In this document: positions 19,009 to 28,087 of the stretch, one piece after another
Layout of the letters: the number at the start of each line of letters is the position of its first letter
Position numbering within the stretch: position 1 is the stretch's first letter
DNA from: Roseibium polysiphoniae
GTDB lineage: Bacteria > Pseudomonadota > Alphaproteobacteria > Rhizobiales > Stappiaceae
Direction: 5' to 3'
DNA length: 64,000 bases
Assembly (NCBI RefSeq): GCF_014842925.1
Contig: NZ_JACYXJ010000006.1
Location: forward strand, 310,001 to 374,000
Notes under the pieces: generated by a model
The model's input: the letters and a program-made list of their open reading frames with translations, nothing else
Told to the model about the DNA's origin: nothing
Database searches by the model: none
Translations under genes and position numbers: made by a program

Positions 19009-19037
19009 AAAAGGCCGCCCAAAACGGACGGCCTTTT
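19009..19037. terminator. Rho-independent terminator, HAD gene / cheZ
   Basis: AAAAGGCCG (19009-19017) pairs with CGGCCTTTT (19029-19037) and is followed by further T residues on the plus strand. The A-rich left flank gives a T-run on the minus strand too, so it can act for both convergent genes. Confidence 0.85.
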
Positions 19038-19061
19038 TTATTCTCTGTTTTGAGCTCTATC

Positions 19062-19736
19062 TCAATCGAAAAGCTTGTCGATGTCTGCCTGTGCATCGCC
19101 AAGCATGGCGTCGATGTCGTTCTGCGAGACACCCTCGCCATCGTGTTGAGGGCCGTGCAGGATCAATTCCCGCTGGCGACGCTCTTCATCGGTCTCTTCG
19201 GAAGGCGCTTCCATATCTTCCGGAATACGCAATTTGTCTACAAAGGCGCTTACACGCTCATCGATGTAGTTGAGCGTCGAAACCACCTTCGAAATTCGCT
19301 GTCCAGTGATATCCTGGAAGGTGCAAGCTTCGAAAATTCCGATCATTTTGCCGCTGACGAGCTCCTGATAGGCTTCAGGATCGCTGGTATCGGCGCACAT
19401 GATCTCTTCGGCTGCTTCCATGATCGAATTGGTTGCGGTCTCAGTGGCCTCAACAATCGCATCAAGCTCACGCCCTGCACTCGGGATCTTGCTTGAAGTC
19501 ATGTCATTGGCACGCAACGCAGTGATCTCATCCTTCATTCGGGAGATTTCACGGGCGATCATCGTCAACTCTTCAGTGACGGCAGGCTGCACAGTGGTTA
19601 GGAAGTCATGCATCGAACCCGACATGACTTCTGCAAGGTGCATAACGTCATTCAGTGATACATCACCGCCACGGCTTTTGTTTTCTTGAAGGAAATCGAT
19701 GACTCGCGCCACGTTTTCCTTTGTCATTCCGGCCAT
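19062..19736 (-). CDS. cheZ: CheZ-family CheY-P phosphatase (first copy)
   Basis: A 224-residue CheZ-like protein, which would dephosphorylate CheY-P and shorten the chemotaxis signal. It is predicted to be a long helical hairpin. The catalytic segment FEACTFQDITGQRISKVV places Asp142 and Gln146 almost exactly where E. coli CheZ has Asp143 and Gln147. The C-terminus reads SQNDIDAMLGDAQADIDKLFD, a double acidic-hydrophobic motif resembling the CheY-binding peptide of FliM (LSQxEIDALL). The AAAGG ribosome site precedes ATG 19736, and Met4 is an alternative start. cheY lies upstream on the same strand across a 178-base gap with two hairpins, so the two products probably work together. A second paralogue occurs at 52814-53572. 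Confidence 0.88.
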   Translation of the reverse strand: MAGMTKENVARVIDFLQENKSRGGDVSLNDVMHLAEVMSGSMHDFLTTVQPAVTEELTMIAREISRMKDEITALRANDMTSSKIPSAGRELDAIVEATETATNSIMEAAEEIMCADTSDPEAYQELVSGKMIGIFEACTFQDITGQRISKVVSTLNYIDERVSAFVDKLRIPEDMEAPSEETDEERRQRELILHGPQHDGEGVSQNDIDAMLGDAQADIDKLFD

Positions 19737-19828
19737 TTTTAAGCCTTTCTTGAGAGAAGCGCTATTCTTCGCCCCTGCCCGTCCCGAAGCAGTTCAAGAG
19801 AGCGTCGAATGCTACGCTGGCGGTGCCC

Positions 19829-19842
19829 GTGCCCCCCGGCAC
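19829..19842. repeat. Small GC hairpin between cheY and cheZ
   Basis: GTGCC (19829-19833) and GGCAC (19838-19842) with a 4-base loop. Together with the larger hairpin at 19874-19900 it may modulate how much transcription passes from cheY into cheZ. Confidence 0.5.
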
Positions 19843-19873
19843 AGTCCCCCAATTATTTTTATTGTTCGGCGCG

Positions 19874-19900
19874 GGCGGTCCCGGTTTTCCGGGCTCCGCC
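19874..19900 (-). terminator. Strong hairpin after cheY, possible attenuator
   Basis: The left arm 19874-19884 (GGCGG then CCCGG) pairs with the right arm 19889-19900 around a TTTT/AAAA tetraloop, with one interior mismatch. It begins 15 bases after the cheY stop. In the minus direction it is followed by an A-rich, not T-rich, run, so full termination is doubtful. Partial termination or mRNA protection would uncouple cheY and cheZ levels. Confidence 0.55.
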
Positions 19901-19914
19901 AGTCGCAGGGCCTT

Positions 19915-20298
19915 CTATTCTGAGAAGACCGCTTCGATCTTGCCCTTCAGCGTCTGCGCATTGAACGGCTTCACGATGTAGTTGTTCACGCCGGCCTTTT
20001 TGGCTGCGATCACGTTTTCAGTCTTGGATTCAGCAGTCACCATAATAAATGGTGTTTTGCTGAGGCTGCCGTCGGCGCGAACCTGCTTTAGCAGTTCGTA
20101 ACCGGTCATCGGCTCCATATTCCAATCCGAGATGACCAGCCCGTATTTGCGCTGCTTCATCTTTTCCAGGGCTTCGGTGCCATCGGCTGCGTCGTCAATG
20201 TCTTCGAAACCAAGCTGTTTCAGCAAGTTCCGGATAATACGAATCATCGTCTTGTAGTCATCGACCACGAGGACCGGCATCTGAAGATCAAGGGCCAT
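19915..20298 (-). CDS. cheY: CheY-type single-domain response regulator
   Basis: A 127-residue stand-alone receiver. The acidic pair is in VLVVDDYKTM, the phospho-acceptor aspartate in VISDWNMEPMTG, the conserved threonine in MVTAES and the lysine in VKPFNAQTL. All phosphorylation and switch residues are present. The sequence ISDWNM and the overall length are those of flagellar CheY rather than of a fused regulator. It would bind the flagellar switch FliM when phosphorylated. No kinase or receptor gene is in the window. Only cheZ is adjacent. Upstream lie a leader hairpin and a 15-base palindrome that may control transcription. Confidence 0.93.
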   Translation of the reverse strand: MALDLQMPVLVVDDYKTMIRIIRNLLKQLGFEDIDDAADGTEALEKMKQRKYGLVISDWNMEPMTGYELLKQVRADGSLSKTPFIMVTAESKTENVIAAKKAGVNNYIVKPFNAQTLKGKIEAVFSE

Positions 20299-20324
20299 CG
20301 TCTACTCCATACTGTCAAGCTGCG

Positions 20325-20344
20325 CGGCCCTTGGCCTTGGGCCG
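20325..20344. repeat. Leader hairpin upstream of cheY
   Basis: CGGCCC (20325-20330) and GGGCCG (20339-20344) with an 8-base loop, 27 to 46 bases upstream of the cheY start. It would form in the 5' leader of the mRNA. Confidence 0.4.
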
Positions 20345-20374
20345 TGGAAACGCGATATGACTTTAAAGGAGAGA

Positions 20375-20389
20375 GACACTTAAAGTGTC
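20375..20389. promoter_or_regulatory. 15-base palindrome upstream of cheY, candidate operator
   Basis: GACACTT-A-AAGTGTC is a perfect palindrome with a single central base, about 77-91 bases before the cheY ATG. A related word, ACTTTAAAG, sits just before it. Its size and place suit a dimeric regulator. The regulator is unknown. Confidence 0.45.
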
Positions 20390-20544
20390 CTCGCCTCCCC
20401 ACACCTGATGGACATTAGGACAAGCCCCTGAAAAGTCCGTTAATGCGCGATATTTTATGCATCCAAAGCCCAATTGCTGTGATCAGCCATGTTCCATAGC
20501 CTGCAAATCCAACGGTTTCCGGCGAAAAATTGAAATGGACGGCT

Positions 20545-20991
20545 ATGCTTGAATTGCAAAGATTATGCTATGAAGATCTCAAGATCGGCATGACAGAAAC
20601 ACTGATCAAACATGTCAGTTCATCTGATGTTGTCGGTTTTGCCGAGGTTTCAGGCGACCGAAACCCGATACATCTTTCGGAGCACTTCGCGGCAAAGACG
20701 CCGTTCAAAACAAGAATCGCGCACGGTCTCTATACCGCAAGTCTTATTTCCGCGGTCTTGGGGACACGGCTGCCTGGACCCGGCGCCATCTATCTTTCGC
20801 AGACCTTGAACTTCAAGGCACCGGTCAGGATTGGTGACGACGTTCTTGTTGCCGTCACGGTCGAAGAACTCATGGAGCGCGGCAACCGTGCAAGGCTTTC
20901 GTGTATCTGCAGTGTTGACGATACCGTCGTTCTTGAAGGCGAAGCGCTTGTCAAAGTGCCGACGCGCGAGGAAGATCGCCTGGATCGGTGA
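20545..20991 (+). CDS. MaoC-family (R)-specific enoyl-CoA hydratase-like protein
   Basis: A 148-residue single hot-dog domain of the MaoC/PhaJ group, which hydrates enoyl-CoA to (R)-3-hydroxyacyl-CoA. The hydratase signature is present: FAEVSGDRNPIHLSEHFAAKTPF carries the catalytic Asp and His, followed by RIAHGLYTASLISAVLG. ATG 20545 is used. The frame opens at a TTG (20530) with no better ribosome site. The gene is free-standing, followed after about 200 bases by ribF. Supply of hydroxyacyl-CoA for polyhydroxyalkanoate or a step in fatty-acid breakdown are both possible roles. Confidence 0.9.
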   Translation: MLELQRLCYEDLKIGMTETLIKHVSSSDVVGFAEVSGDRNPIHLSEHFAAKTPFKTRIAHGLYTASLISAVLGTRLPGPGAIYLSQTLNFKAPVRIGDDVLVAVTVEELMERGNRARLSCICSVDDTVVLEGEALVKVPTREEDRLDR

Positions 20992-21188
20992 ACGTTGGGT
21001 GCGTTTCGGGTACAACTGACGACCCAAGCGTTTCTTCCCTCCGAGGCTGCTTGACCTTTCGGGGCTAAAACGGCAATTTCGCGCCCTGGGTTCTTGACCC
21101 TTTCTAAAGGACAGCTTCTCGCTTGCGATGCGCTGCTTTTGCGACATCTGCCCCGGCCCGACACGGCCGGAGCCCAAAGGTTTTCTGC

Positions 21189-22184
21189 ATGCCCGGTAAC
21201 TCCCCCGCCGATTTTTCGGTCGTAACGGATCTCAATGCCTTCTCAGCACATCTGAAGGGTGGCGTCGTCGCGATTGGTAATTTCGACGGCGTCCACCGCG
21301 GACACCGGGCCGTTCTGGGCGAAGCACTTGAGCTCGGCAAGCGGCTGAAGTGCCCGGTCTACGCGATGACGTTTGAGCCGCATCCGCGAACCGTCTTCAA
21401 TTCAGATCATCCAGTTTTTCGTCTGACACCCTTTGACGCGAAATGCGAAATCTTAAAGGACTGCGACCTAAACGGCGTCCTCATGTTGCCTTTCACCAGG
21501 GAGTTCGCCGGCGTCGAGGCACAAGACTTCGTGCGCGATATCCTGATTGAAAGGCTCGCGATCAGCCATGCGGTCACAGGATATGACTTTCATTTCGGTA
21601 AAGCGCGCAAAGGCACCCCGGACTTCTTAAGGCAGGCCGGGGACAATCATGGTTTCGGTGTCAGCATTGTCTCACCCGAAAACGACGAAGGAGCCGAGAT
21701 CATTTCTTCGTCACGGATCAGGCAGGCTCTATCGGACGGCGAGATCCCTCTTGCCAATGGGCTGCTCGGATACCGTTGGTTCTTCGATGCGCATGTACAG
21801 CATGGCGACAAGCGCGGCCGGGATCTCGGCTATCCCACAGCCAATTTGAGCCTTGGCGTAGGATGTCCTTTGAAGCATGGCATCTATGCCGTAAAGGCAC
21901 GCGTTGACGACGAGCTGGTTGACGGCGTCGCCAGCTTCGGCCGCAGACCCACTTTTGACAATGGCTCGCCTCTCTTTGAAGTTCACCTCTTCGATTTCAA
22001 GCAGGACCTTTACGGCAAGATGCTTAGAATTCATCTCGTCTCATATCTGCGCGGCGAAGAAAAGTTCGCCACTGTTGAAGCCTTGATCGAACAGATGGAT
22101 CAGGACAGCGAAGAAGCCCGTTCGGCGCTCGCCTCCATGCAGCCGATTTCTGCCCTTGACCTACAACTCACCCAGGTCACCTGA
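21189..22184 (+). CDS. ribF: Bifunctional riboflavin kinase / FAD synthetase
   Basis: RibF phosphorylates riboflavin to FMN and adenylylates it to FAD. The start is ATG 21189 (MPGNSPAD), with AAAGG 8 bases upstream. The open frame from 21123 is too long. The N-terminal nucleotidyltransferase domain shows AIGNFDGVHRGHRAVL (GNFDGxHxGH) and a later SSSRIR. The C-terminal kinase domain carries GRDLGYPTANL and the GIYAV and FEVHLFDF strands. The 331-residue size is normal. Its stop overlaps the start of the following transporter by one base (TGATG), which indicates coupled translation. No FMN riboswitch is recognisable upstream. Confidence 0.96.
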   Translation: MPGNSPADFSVVTDLNAFSAHLKGGVVAIGNFDGVHRGHRAVLGEALELGKRLKCPVYAMTFEPHPRTVFNSDHPVFRLTPFDAKCEILKDCDLNGVLMLPFTREFAGVEAQDFVRDILIERLAISHAVTGYDFHFGKARKGTPDFLRQAGDNHGFGVSIVSPENDEGAEIISSSRIRQALSDGEIPLANGLLGYRWFFDAHVQHGDKRGRDLGYPTANLSLGVGCPLKHGIYAVKARVDDELVDGVASFGRRPTFDNGSPLFEVHLFDFKQDLYGKMLRIHLVSYLRGEEKFATVEALIEQMDQDSEEARSALASMQPISALDLQLTQVT

Positions 22185-23098
22185 TGGCAAACGCCCCAGA
22201 CGGACAAACCGATGCGGGTGACAGCTTCCTCGCTGTCACGCTTATGTCTGGCGCGATGCTGATCATTCCGGTGATGGACATCATCGCCAAATACCTGTCG
22301 ACCAGCTTGCCACCACTCGAAGTCACATTTGGACGTTTCTTTTTCCAGTTCGTCATCTGCCTTGTCGCTGCTCTTGTGAGCGGGCGGTTGCGGGCCTTGA
22401 AGAGCAAGCGTCCCGGGATCAATTTCCTGCGTGGTTTACTGCTTGCCCTGGCGTCCCTGTTTTTCTTCACCGCCGTCAAATTCATGCCGGTCGCCACGGC
22501 CATTTCAATCTTCTTTGTTGAACCGATGATCCTGACGATCCTGGCTGCTCTTATCCTGAAGGAGAAATTCGGATTGCGTCGGGTCGGAGCAATTGTCGTC
22601 GGGCTTGTCGGTGCGTTGCTTATCCTGCGCCCGAGTTTTGCCGAAGTCGGACCTGCTGCCCTGCTGCCGTTAGGGACCGCGACCTTCTTTGCGTTTTATC
22701 TTCTCTTAAATCGGCGCTACGCAGGAGCTGACAGCCTGCTTGCCGTCCAATTCAGCGCGGGCCTGGCAGGGAGCGTGGTCCTTGGATCAGCCCTTCTGGT
22801 GGGCACGTTATTGGGGCGCAGCGACTTCGCCTTCGTTGCGCCATCGTTTGATCAGCTCGCTCTGCTTGCGGCGATTGGCGCGATTTCTTTCGCCGGGCAT
22901 GGGCTTGTCGTCCTGGCATTTCAACGCGGCGAGGCTTCGCTTCTCGCACCCTTCACATATATTGAGATCGTCAGCGCAACCCTGTTCGGCTATCTGGTTT
23001 TCCGAGACTTTCCTGATGCGATGACGTGGGTTGGCATTAGCCTGATCGTCGGGAGCGGTCTGTACATCGCACACCGGGAACGCATTCGCCGTCACTAA
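22184..23098 (+). CDS. EamA-family DMT transporter
   Basis: A 304-residue drug/metabolite-type transporter with ten predicted hydrophobic segments in two EamA repeats. The first repeat begins around MSGAMLIIPVMDIIAKYL. The second begins around FAFYLLLNRRYAG, and the repeats close at LIVGSGLYIAHRERIR. The substrate is unknown. Family members move amino acids, nucleosides, cofactors or drugs across the inner membrane. The ATG shares one base with the ribF stop, so co-expression with flavin synthesis is likely. Whether this reflects a flavin-related substrate is speculation. Confidence 0.9.
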   Translation: MANAPDGQTDAGDSFLAVTLMSGAMLIIPVMDIIAKYLSTSLPPLEVTFGRFFFQFVICLVAALVSGRLRALKSKRPGINFLRGLLLALASLFFFTAVKFMPVATAISIFFVEPMILTILAALILKEKFGLRRVGAIVVGLVGALLILRPSFAEVGPAALLPLGTATFFAFYLLLNRRYAGADSLLAVQFSAGLAGSVVLGSALLVGTLLGRSDFAFVAPSFDQLALLAAIGAISFAGHGLVVLAFQRGEASLLAPFTYIEIVSATLFGYLVFRDFPDAMTWVGISLIVGSGLYIAHRERIRRH

Positions 23099-23498
23099 GA
23101 CGGGCTATTCTCAACCCTCGAAGCATAACCCGCCAGACCCTTTTGGAAATCACCCACTCGTGATGGCACCATATGCCAGAGGCCTTGCCGATCCCTTTAT
23201 GGCAGTGACGTCGTTCGATTTTGCGCGAGCCTCAGATCCAACGCTGACCACAGCGGGAATGGCTTTATTCGAACGACAAGTGCTGCTATGTCCTGCGCCA
23301 TGATGTTTTGCTTCGCTTTGACACGAGCTCAAATGGTCATTCGGCCTCACCGAATTATCGGCCCGGCCTTCGGCTGACGCACGCAGCGGCGCCGAAGGAC
23401 CGGGAGTTTCCCTATACGCCTACGGCCCTGAAGGCCGTTTCGAAGTTTGCCCGATGGCACGCGCTGCTCAGCGCCCATCCGACCGGATCCATTAAGTG
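23099..23498. other. Gap between DMT transporter and ileS
   Basis: Four hundred bases without a supportable gene. It contains a 9-base inverted repeat, GTCGTTCGA (23210-23218) with TCGAACGAC (23269-23277), and a long hairpin at 23363-23403. I see no tRNA, T-box or conserved leader. Confidence 0.5.
23363..23403 (+). repeat. Leader hairpin upstream of ileS
   Basis: CCGGCCTTCGGC (23363-23374) pairs with GCCGAAGGACCGG (23391-23403), with one bulged A and a 16-base loop. It ends about 95 bases before the ileS start and so probably lies in its 5' leader. No T-run follows. Confidence 0.5.
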
Positions 23499-26492
23499 AT
23501 GACCGAGACCAAGACCCGCGACTATTCCGAAACCCTGAATCTGCCCAAAACCGACTATCCGATGCGCGCCGGCCTGCCGAAAAAAGAGCCGGAAATCATT
23601 GCGCGCTGGAAAGATATGGATCTCTACAAGAAGCTTCGTGAAGCCGGCAGCGGCCGGAACAAGTTCATCCTTCACGATGGCCCTCCCTACGCCAACGGAA
23701 ACATCCATATCGGCCATGCGCTCAACAAGACCCTCAAGGACATTGTCACGCGCTCGATGCAGATGACCGGCTGGGACAGCAACTATGTTCCAGGCTGGGA
23801 CTGCCACGGTCTGCCGATCGAGTGGAAGATCGAAGAACAGTACCGCGCCAAGGGCAAAAACAAAGACGAAGTTCCCGTCAACGAATTCCGTCAGGAATGC
23901 CGTGACTTTGCAGCACACTGGATCGAGGTTCAGAAAAAGGAATTCCAACGCCTCGGCATCGAGGGCGACTGGGACAATCCTTACCTAACCATGCGCTTTG
24001 AATCGGAAGCCGTGATCGCGCAAGAGCTGATGAAGTTCGCCACCTCGGGTCAGCTTTACCGCGGATCCAAGCCGGTTATGTGGTCGGTGGTGGAAAAGAC
24101 CGCACTTGCGGAAGCCGAGATTGAGTATCACGACTATCAGTCAGACCAAATCTGGGTGAAGTTCCCTGTCGTCGAAGCAGGGAGCATCAATGAAGATGCT
24201 GCCGAAGAACTTCTCGACGCGGTGGTCGTCATTTGGACAACAACCCCCTGGACCATGCCGGGTAACCGCGCGGTCTCTTATTCGTCGCGCATCAGCTATG
24301 GTCTCTATGAGGTCACCCAGGACGGCCTGCCAGATGACAATTGGGTCCAGCACGGCGATACACTGATCCTGGCCGATGCACTCGCAGGTGATGTTTTCAA
24401 GAACGCACGCATTGAAGACTTCAAGAAGCTGCGCGATGTGACGGCTGATGAGCTGGCTGCACTGACTCTGGCACACCCCTATCGTGAGTTGGATCTGGGT
24501 GGATACCAGTTCGACGTGCCGCTGCTCGACGGCGATCACGTCACTGACGATGCGGGTACCGGCTTTGTGCATACCGCGCCCGGTCACGGCGTCGACGATT
24601 TTGAGATCTGGATGGCCAACGCACGCGACCTAGAAGAGCGCGACATCGATACGTCGATCCCCTTCACCGTCGCCGATGACGGCTTCTACACCAAGCAGGC
24701 GCCAGGCTTTGACGGCCATCAGGTGATCACCCACAAGGGTGAGAAGGGCAAGGCCAACAAGGCGAATATCGAAGCCCTGAAGGAAAGCGGAAACCTCATC
24801 GGGCTCGGCCGCCTGAAGCACCAGTATCCGCATTCCTGGCGTTCCAAGAAGCCGATCATCTTCCGCAACACGCCGCAGTGGTTCGTCTACATGGACAAAG
24901 GACTCGATCGTTCGAAAGGTGCGGACACGATCATCACTTCGATCAGCGGTGATACGCTTCGTAATCGTGCATTGTCTGCCATCGACAAAACGCGGTTTGT
25001 ACCTGCATCGGGTCAAAACCGCCTGCGCTCGATGATCGAGAACCGCCCTGACTGGGTTCTGTCGCGCCAGCGCGCCTGGGGCGTTCCGATCACCGTGTTC
25101 ATCAACAAGGACACTGCAGAAGTCCTCAAGGATGACGCTGTCAACAAGCGGATCTATGACGCCTTCGCCTCTGAAGGTGCCGATGCCTGGTTCGCGGAAG
25201 GCGCGAAGGAGCGTTTCCTCGGCAACGACTACAAGGCCGACGAATGGGACATGGTGAAGGACATCCTTGATGTCTGGTTTGATTCCGGCTCCACCCATGC
25301 CTTCTGCATGGAAAAGCGTGACGATCTGAACCCGAAGCGCAAGGGCGTGGGCGGTGACGACTATGTGCTTTACCTAGAAGGCTCCGACCAGCACCGCGGC
25401 TGGTTCCATTCCTCACTGCTTGAGAGCTGCGGCACCCGTGGTCACGCGCCCTATGACGCGGTCCTGACCCACGGCTTCACCATGGCCGAGGATGGACGCA
25501 AGATGTCCAAGTCTCTCGGCAACCAGGTGTTCCCACAGGACATCATCAAGCAGTATGGCGCCGACATCCTGCGCCTCTGGGCAGCATCCTGCGACTATGC
25601 CGAAGACCAGCGCATCGGCCCGGAAATCATCAAGACCAGCGTCGACAGCTATCGCAAGCTGCGCAACACCCTGCGCTGGATGCTCGGCTCTCTCGCGCAT
25701 GCAAGCGATGAAGACGTGGCGATGGCAGAGATGCCGGAACTGGAACGCCTGATGCTGCATCGACTGGCGGAGCTGGATACGCTGGTGCGCGAAGCCTACT
25801 GGGAATTCGATTACAAACGTGTATTCCACCACCTGTTCACGTTCATGACGGTGGAGCTGTCAGCTTTCTATTTCGACATCCGCAAGGACGCACTTTACTG
25901 TGATGCCAAGTCATCGGTGCGCCGCAAGGCATCCCTTTATGTGATCGACAAGCTGTTCAACTGCCTGGTCACCTGGATGGCGCCGATGCTGCCGTTCACC
26001 ATGGATGAAACCTGGACGTCCCGCTATGGCGAGGACACGTCGGTTCACCTCGAGCAGTTCCCATCCGTTCCCGCTGAATGGAAGGATGATGCTCTCGCCG
26101 CAAAGTGGGCCAAGATCAAGACCGTCCGCCGCGTCATCACCGGCGCGCTCGAGATTGAACGCCGTGAAAAGCGCATTGGCTCGTCGCTGGAAGCCCATCC
26201 GATCGTTCATGTGACCGACGCTGATTTAATGGCAGCACTGGAGGGCCGGGACATGGCAGACATCGCCATCACCAGCCAGATCACCATCACGGCCGATCCG
26301 GCACCTGAGGGCGCCTTCACGTTGGACGACACTCAGGGTGTTGCCGTGGTGCCGGGACTTGCTAGAGGCGAGAAGTGCGCACGGTCCTGGAAAATCCTCC
26401 CGGAAGTCGGTTCTGACGCCGACTATCCGGATGTCACACTGCGCGATGCGGATGCCTTGCGCGAGTGGGACAAGGACAACGCGGCGGCCTGA
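23499..26492 (+). CDS. ileS: Isoleucyl-tRNA synthetase
   Basis: IleRS charges tRNA-Ile and edits mis-activated valine. The 997-residue protein has the class I signatures HIGH at 70-73 (in [10 protein letters not shown]) and KMSKS at 668-672 ([11 protein letters not shown]), plus the CP1 editing region with [16 protein letters not shown] 23499 is preferred over the GTG three bases earlier. The C-terminal region lacks an obvious four-cysteine zinc finger. Only a short GEKCARSW segment is seen, as in many alphaproteobacterial IleRS. lspA follows after 30 bases, the ileS-lspA order found in many bacteria, so the two are probably co-transcribed. Confidence 0.98.
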   Translation: MTETKTRDYSETLNLPKTDYPMRAGLPKKEPEIIARWKDMDLYKKLREAGSGRNKFILHDGPPYANGNIHIGHALNKTLKDIVTRSMQMTGWDSNYVPGWDCHGLPIEWKIEEQYRAKGKNKDEVPVNEFRQECRDFAAHWIEVQKKEFQRLGIEGDWDNPYLTMRFESEAVIAQELMKFATSGQLYRGSKPVMWSVVEKTALAEAEIEYHDYQSDQIWVKFPVVEAGSINEDAAEELLDAVVVIWTTTPWTMPGNRAVSYSSRISYGLYEVTQDGLPDDNWVQHGDTLILADALAGDVFKNARIEDFKKLRDVTADELAALTLAHPYRELDLGGYQFDVPLLDGDHVTDDAGTGFVHTAPGHGVDDFEIWMANARDLEERDIDTSIPFTVADDGFYTKQAPGFDGHQVITHKGEKGKANKANIEALKESGNLIGLGRLKHQYPHSWRSKKPIIFRNTPQWFVYMDKGLDRSKGADTIITSISGDTLRNRALSAIDKTRFVPASGQNRLRSMIENRPDWVLSRQRAWGVPITVFINKDTAEVLKDDAVNKRIYDAFASEGADAWFAEGAKERFLGNDYKADEWDMVKDILDVWFDSGSTHAFCMEKRDDLNPKRKGVGGDDYVLYLEGSDQHRGWFHSSLLESCGTRGHAPYDAVLTHGFTMAEDGRKMSKSLGNQVFPQDIIKQYGADILRLWAASCDYAEDQRIGPEIIKTSVDSYRKLRNTLRWMLGSLAHASDEDVAMAEMPELERLMLHRLAELDTLVREAYWEFDYKRVFHHLFTFMTVELSAFYFDIRKDALYCDAKSSVRRKASLYVIDKLFNCLVTWMAPMLPFTMDETWTSRYGEDTSVHLEQFPSVPAEWKDDALAAKWAKIKTVRRVITGALEIERREKRIGSSLEAHPIVHVTDADLMAALEGRDMADIAITSQITITADPAPEGAFTLDDTQGVAVVPGLARGEKCARSWKILPEVGSDADYPDVTLRDADALREWDKDNAAA

Positions 26493-26522
26493 CGGCCGCT
26501 GCCACACCTGAATCGGGAAGTC

Positions 26523-27068
26523 ATGGACCAGCCCAACACGCCCTTATCATCCACGCCAAGCAGCTGGGCTGGTAGATGGCTATGGGGGCAGCACAGCCGC
26601 CTCGTGTTCTGGATCGCTCTGGTGGGCCTTGTTCTCGACCAAGCATCCAAAATCTGGCTTCTGTACGGTTTCAATCTTGCGCAGGCAGGACCCGTTGCGG
26701 TTCTGCCTGTGCTCGACATCGTGCTCGTCTGGAACCGCGGCATTTCCTACGGCCTGTTTCAGCAGGATGGAGATCTTGGACGCTGGATCCTCGCGATTGG
26801 CACGGTGGCTGCTACAATCGGATTGTGGATTTGGTCGGTTCGGGCCGAGACGCGCTTTCTCGCCTTCGCTCTCGCGCTCATTGTCGGCGGGGCGATCGGA
26901 AACGGCATTGACCGCCTCGCCTATGGCGCTGTCGTGGACTTCGTACACTTCCACGTGGGAACCTTCTCTTGGTACGTGTTCAACCTCGCGGACGTTTGGA
27001 TCGTTGCCGGAGTCGCCGGTCTCCTGTATGACGGGTTTCAGAGCGGTCCAAATAAAGCCGCAAAATAG
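26523..27068 (+). CDS. lspA: Lipoprotein signal peptidase (signal peptidase II)
   Basis: LspA cleaves the signal peptide of diacylglyceryl-prolipoproteins in the inner membrane. The 181-residue protein has four hydrophobic segments. The two catalytic aspartates are Asp130 in GNGIDRLAYGAVVDF and Asp157 in FNLADVWI. WNRGISYGLF matches the conserved second block (N-x-G-x-x-F). ATG 26523 follows GGGAAG. It sits directly after ileS and directly before a gene for a probable lipoprotein, so enzyme and substrate are neighbours. Confidence 0.97.
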   Translation: MDQPNTPLSSTPSSWAGRWLWGQHSRLVFWIALVGLVLDQASKIWLLYGFNLAQAGPVAVLPVLDIVLVWNRGISYGLFQQDGDLGRWILAIGTVAATIGLWIWSVRAETRFLAFALALIVGGAIGNGIDRLAYGAVVDFVHFHVGTFSWYVFNLADVWIVAGVAGLLYDGFQSGPNKAAK

Positions 27069-27154
27069 CGTTTAGTATGCCAACTAGGTTAGAATGCGGC
27101 GCTCAAAAAACGCACTGTGTTCGCTTTGGCAGAACAAAAAACAAGGAGTCCGGG

Positions 27155-27859
27155 GTGCTGCGGACGGTTTTTAAGAATTTGCGCCAAATTGCGCTCTTGC
27201 TCACGGCAGGTGCCGCACTGGCGGCATGTCAGGCGGCCGATGGAACCAGCCAAGCGCCGGATACGGCTCTTGTCGCCGGTTTGATGTCCGGCCTCGGCGC
27301 AGTAGATCCTCAAGCGAAACCGATAGAGTACAAGCCGCGTGCACCACTTGCCATGCCGGCAAATTCAACCGCTCTTCCGGAACCGGAAACTCAGGTCGCT
27401 GGCAGCAAATCCGAGGCATGGCCCAAGAATGCTGGCAACAAGGACTTGGCCGAAATCAAAGCTATTTATGCCAGTGCAGACGGACGGCATCCAGGTGTCC
27501 TCTCGCCTGAGCAGATGCGCGGCATAAACATCAGTTCCAACACGCAACGGAACATCGTTGCTGAGACGCGCGATGAAGAGGTGACCTCAGGGGATCGTCT
27601 GACAAATGCCGAAATGCGCGCGCAAAACAGCTCAGCAAATGTTTTCACAAAAGAGGTCAATGCCGTAACTAACACGAGCCTGCCGACCCGTAGATACTTG
27701 ACCGACCCTCCTTCAGCCTATTCGGTGCCGTCTGCCGATGCGCCCATGCCGGACGTCGTGAGGACCGAGACCACCGCTTACAAAGACGAATACGACAGCG
27801 CGCCGCTTGACATGCGGTGCCTTGAGGAAAGCGGTGGAGAATGCCGCAGGGGTCGATAA
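27155..27859 (+). CDS. Lipoprotein of unknown function downstream of lspA
   Basis: A 234-residue protein starting at GTG 27155, fixed by AAGGAG (27143-27148) 6 bases upstream. The upstream extension of the frame is not needed. It has a short basic N-terminus, a hydrophobic core and the lipobox LAAC, so Cys24 would be lipidated after LspA cleavage. The mature part is polar, low in aromatic residues, rich in Asn, Ser, Thr and Pro, and shows no known domain to me. Location between lspA and an M16 peptidase pair recalls the DUF3035 lipoprotein of many alphaproteobacteria. I cannot confirm that from the sequence. A strong terminator follows. Confidence 0.85.
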   Translation: MLRTVFKNLRQIALLLTAGAALAACQAADGTSQAPDTALVAGLMSGLGAVDPQAKPIEYKPRAPLAMPANSTALPEPETQVAGSKSEAWPKNAGNKDLAEIKAIYASADGRHPGVLSPEQMRGINISSNTQRNIVAETRDEEVTSGDRLTNAEMRAQNSSANVFTKEVNAVTNTSLPTRRYLTDPPSAYSVPSADAPMPDVVRTETTAYKDEYDSAPLDMRCLEESGGECRRGR

Positions 27860-27892
27860 CCATTCGCCCTTCAATTCTGCTTGATCGTTTTG

Positions 27893-27921
27893 AACCGCCC
27901 CTCGTCGAACGTGGGGCGGTT
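27893..27921 (+). terminator. Rho-independent terminator
   Basis: AACCGCCCC (27893-27901) pairs with GGGGCGGTT (27913-27921), followed by TTTATTT. It ends the ileS-lspA-lipoprotein unit before the M16 pair. Confidence 0.9.
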
Positions 27922-28077
27922 TTTATTTGAGCTGGGCCGCGCGAGATACAACGCTCGCGAGAAAATGACCGATCTTTAATGAGCCTTCGACAACCTCCGA
28001 CCCTATAACAACCAAAGTACCTTTCGTCCGGCATGAACGAACTCTGCCACGGAAAGATACACGACACCCCTTTTCGC

Positions 28078-28082
28078 GGAGG
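28078..28082 (+). promoter_or_regulatory. Shine-Dalgarno GGAGG deciding a TTG start
   Basis: GGAGG followed by 5 bases and TTG 28088. An in-frame stop (TGA 28034-28036) lies upstream and no ATG or GTG lies between them, so TTG is the only sensible start. Confidence 0.85.
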
Positions 28083-28087
28083 CCATC

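Noticed and set aside
20992..21188. FMN riboswitch before ribF
   Set aside because: The conserved FMN-aptamer segments are not visible in this gap.
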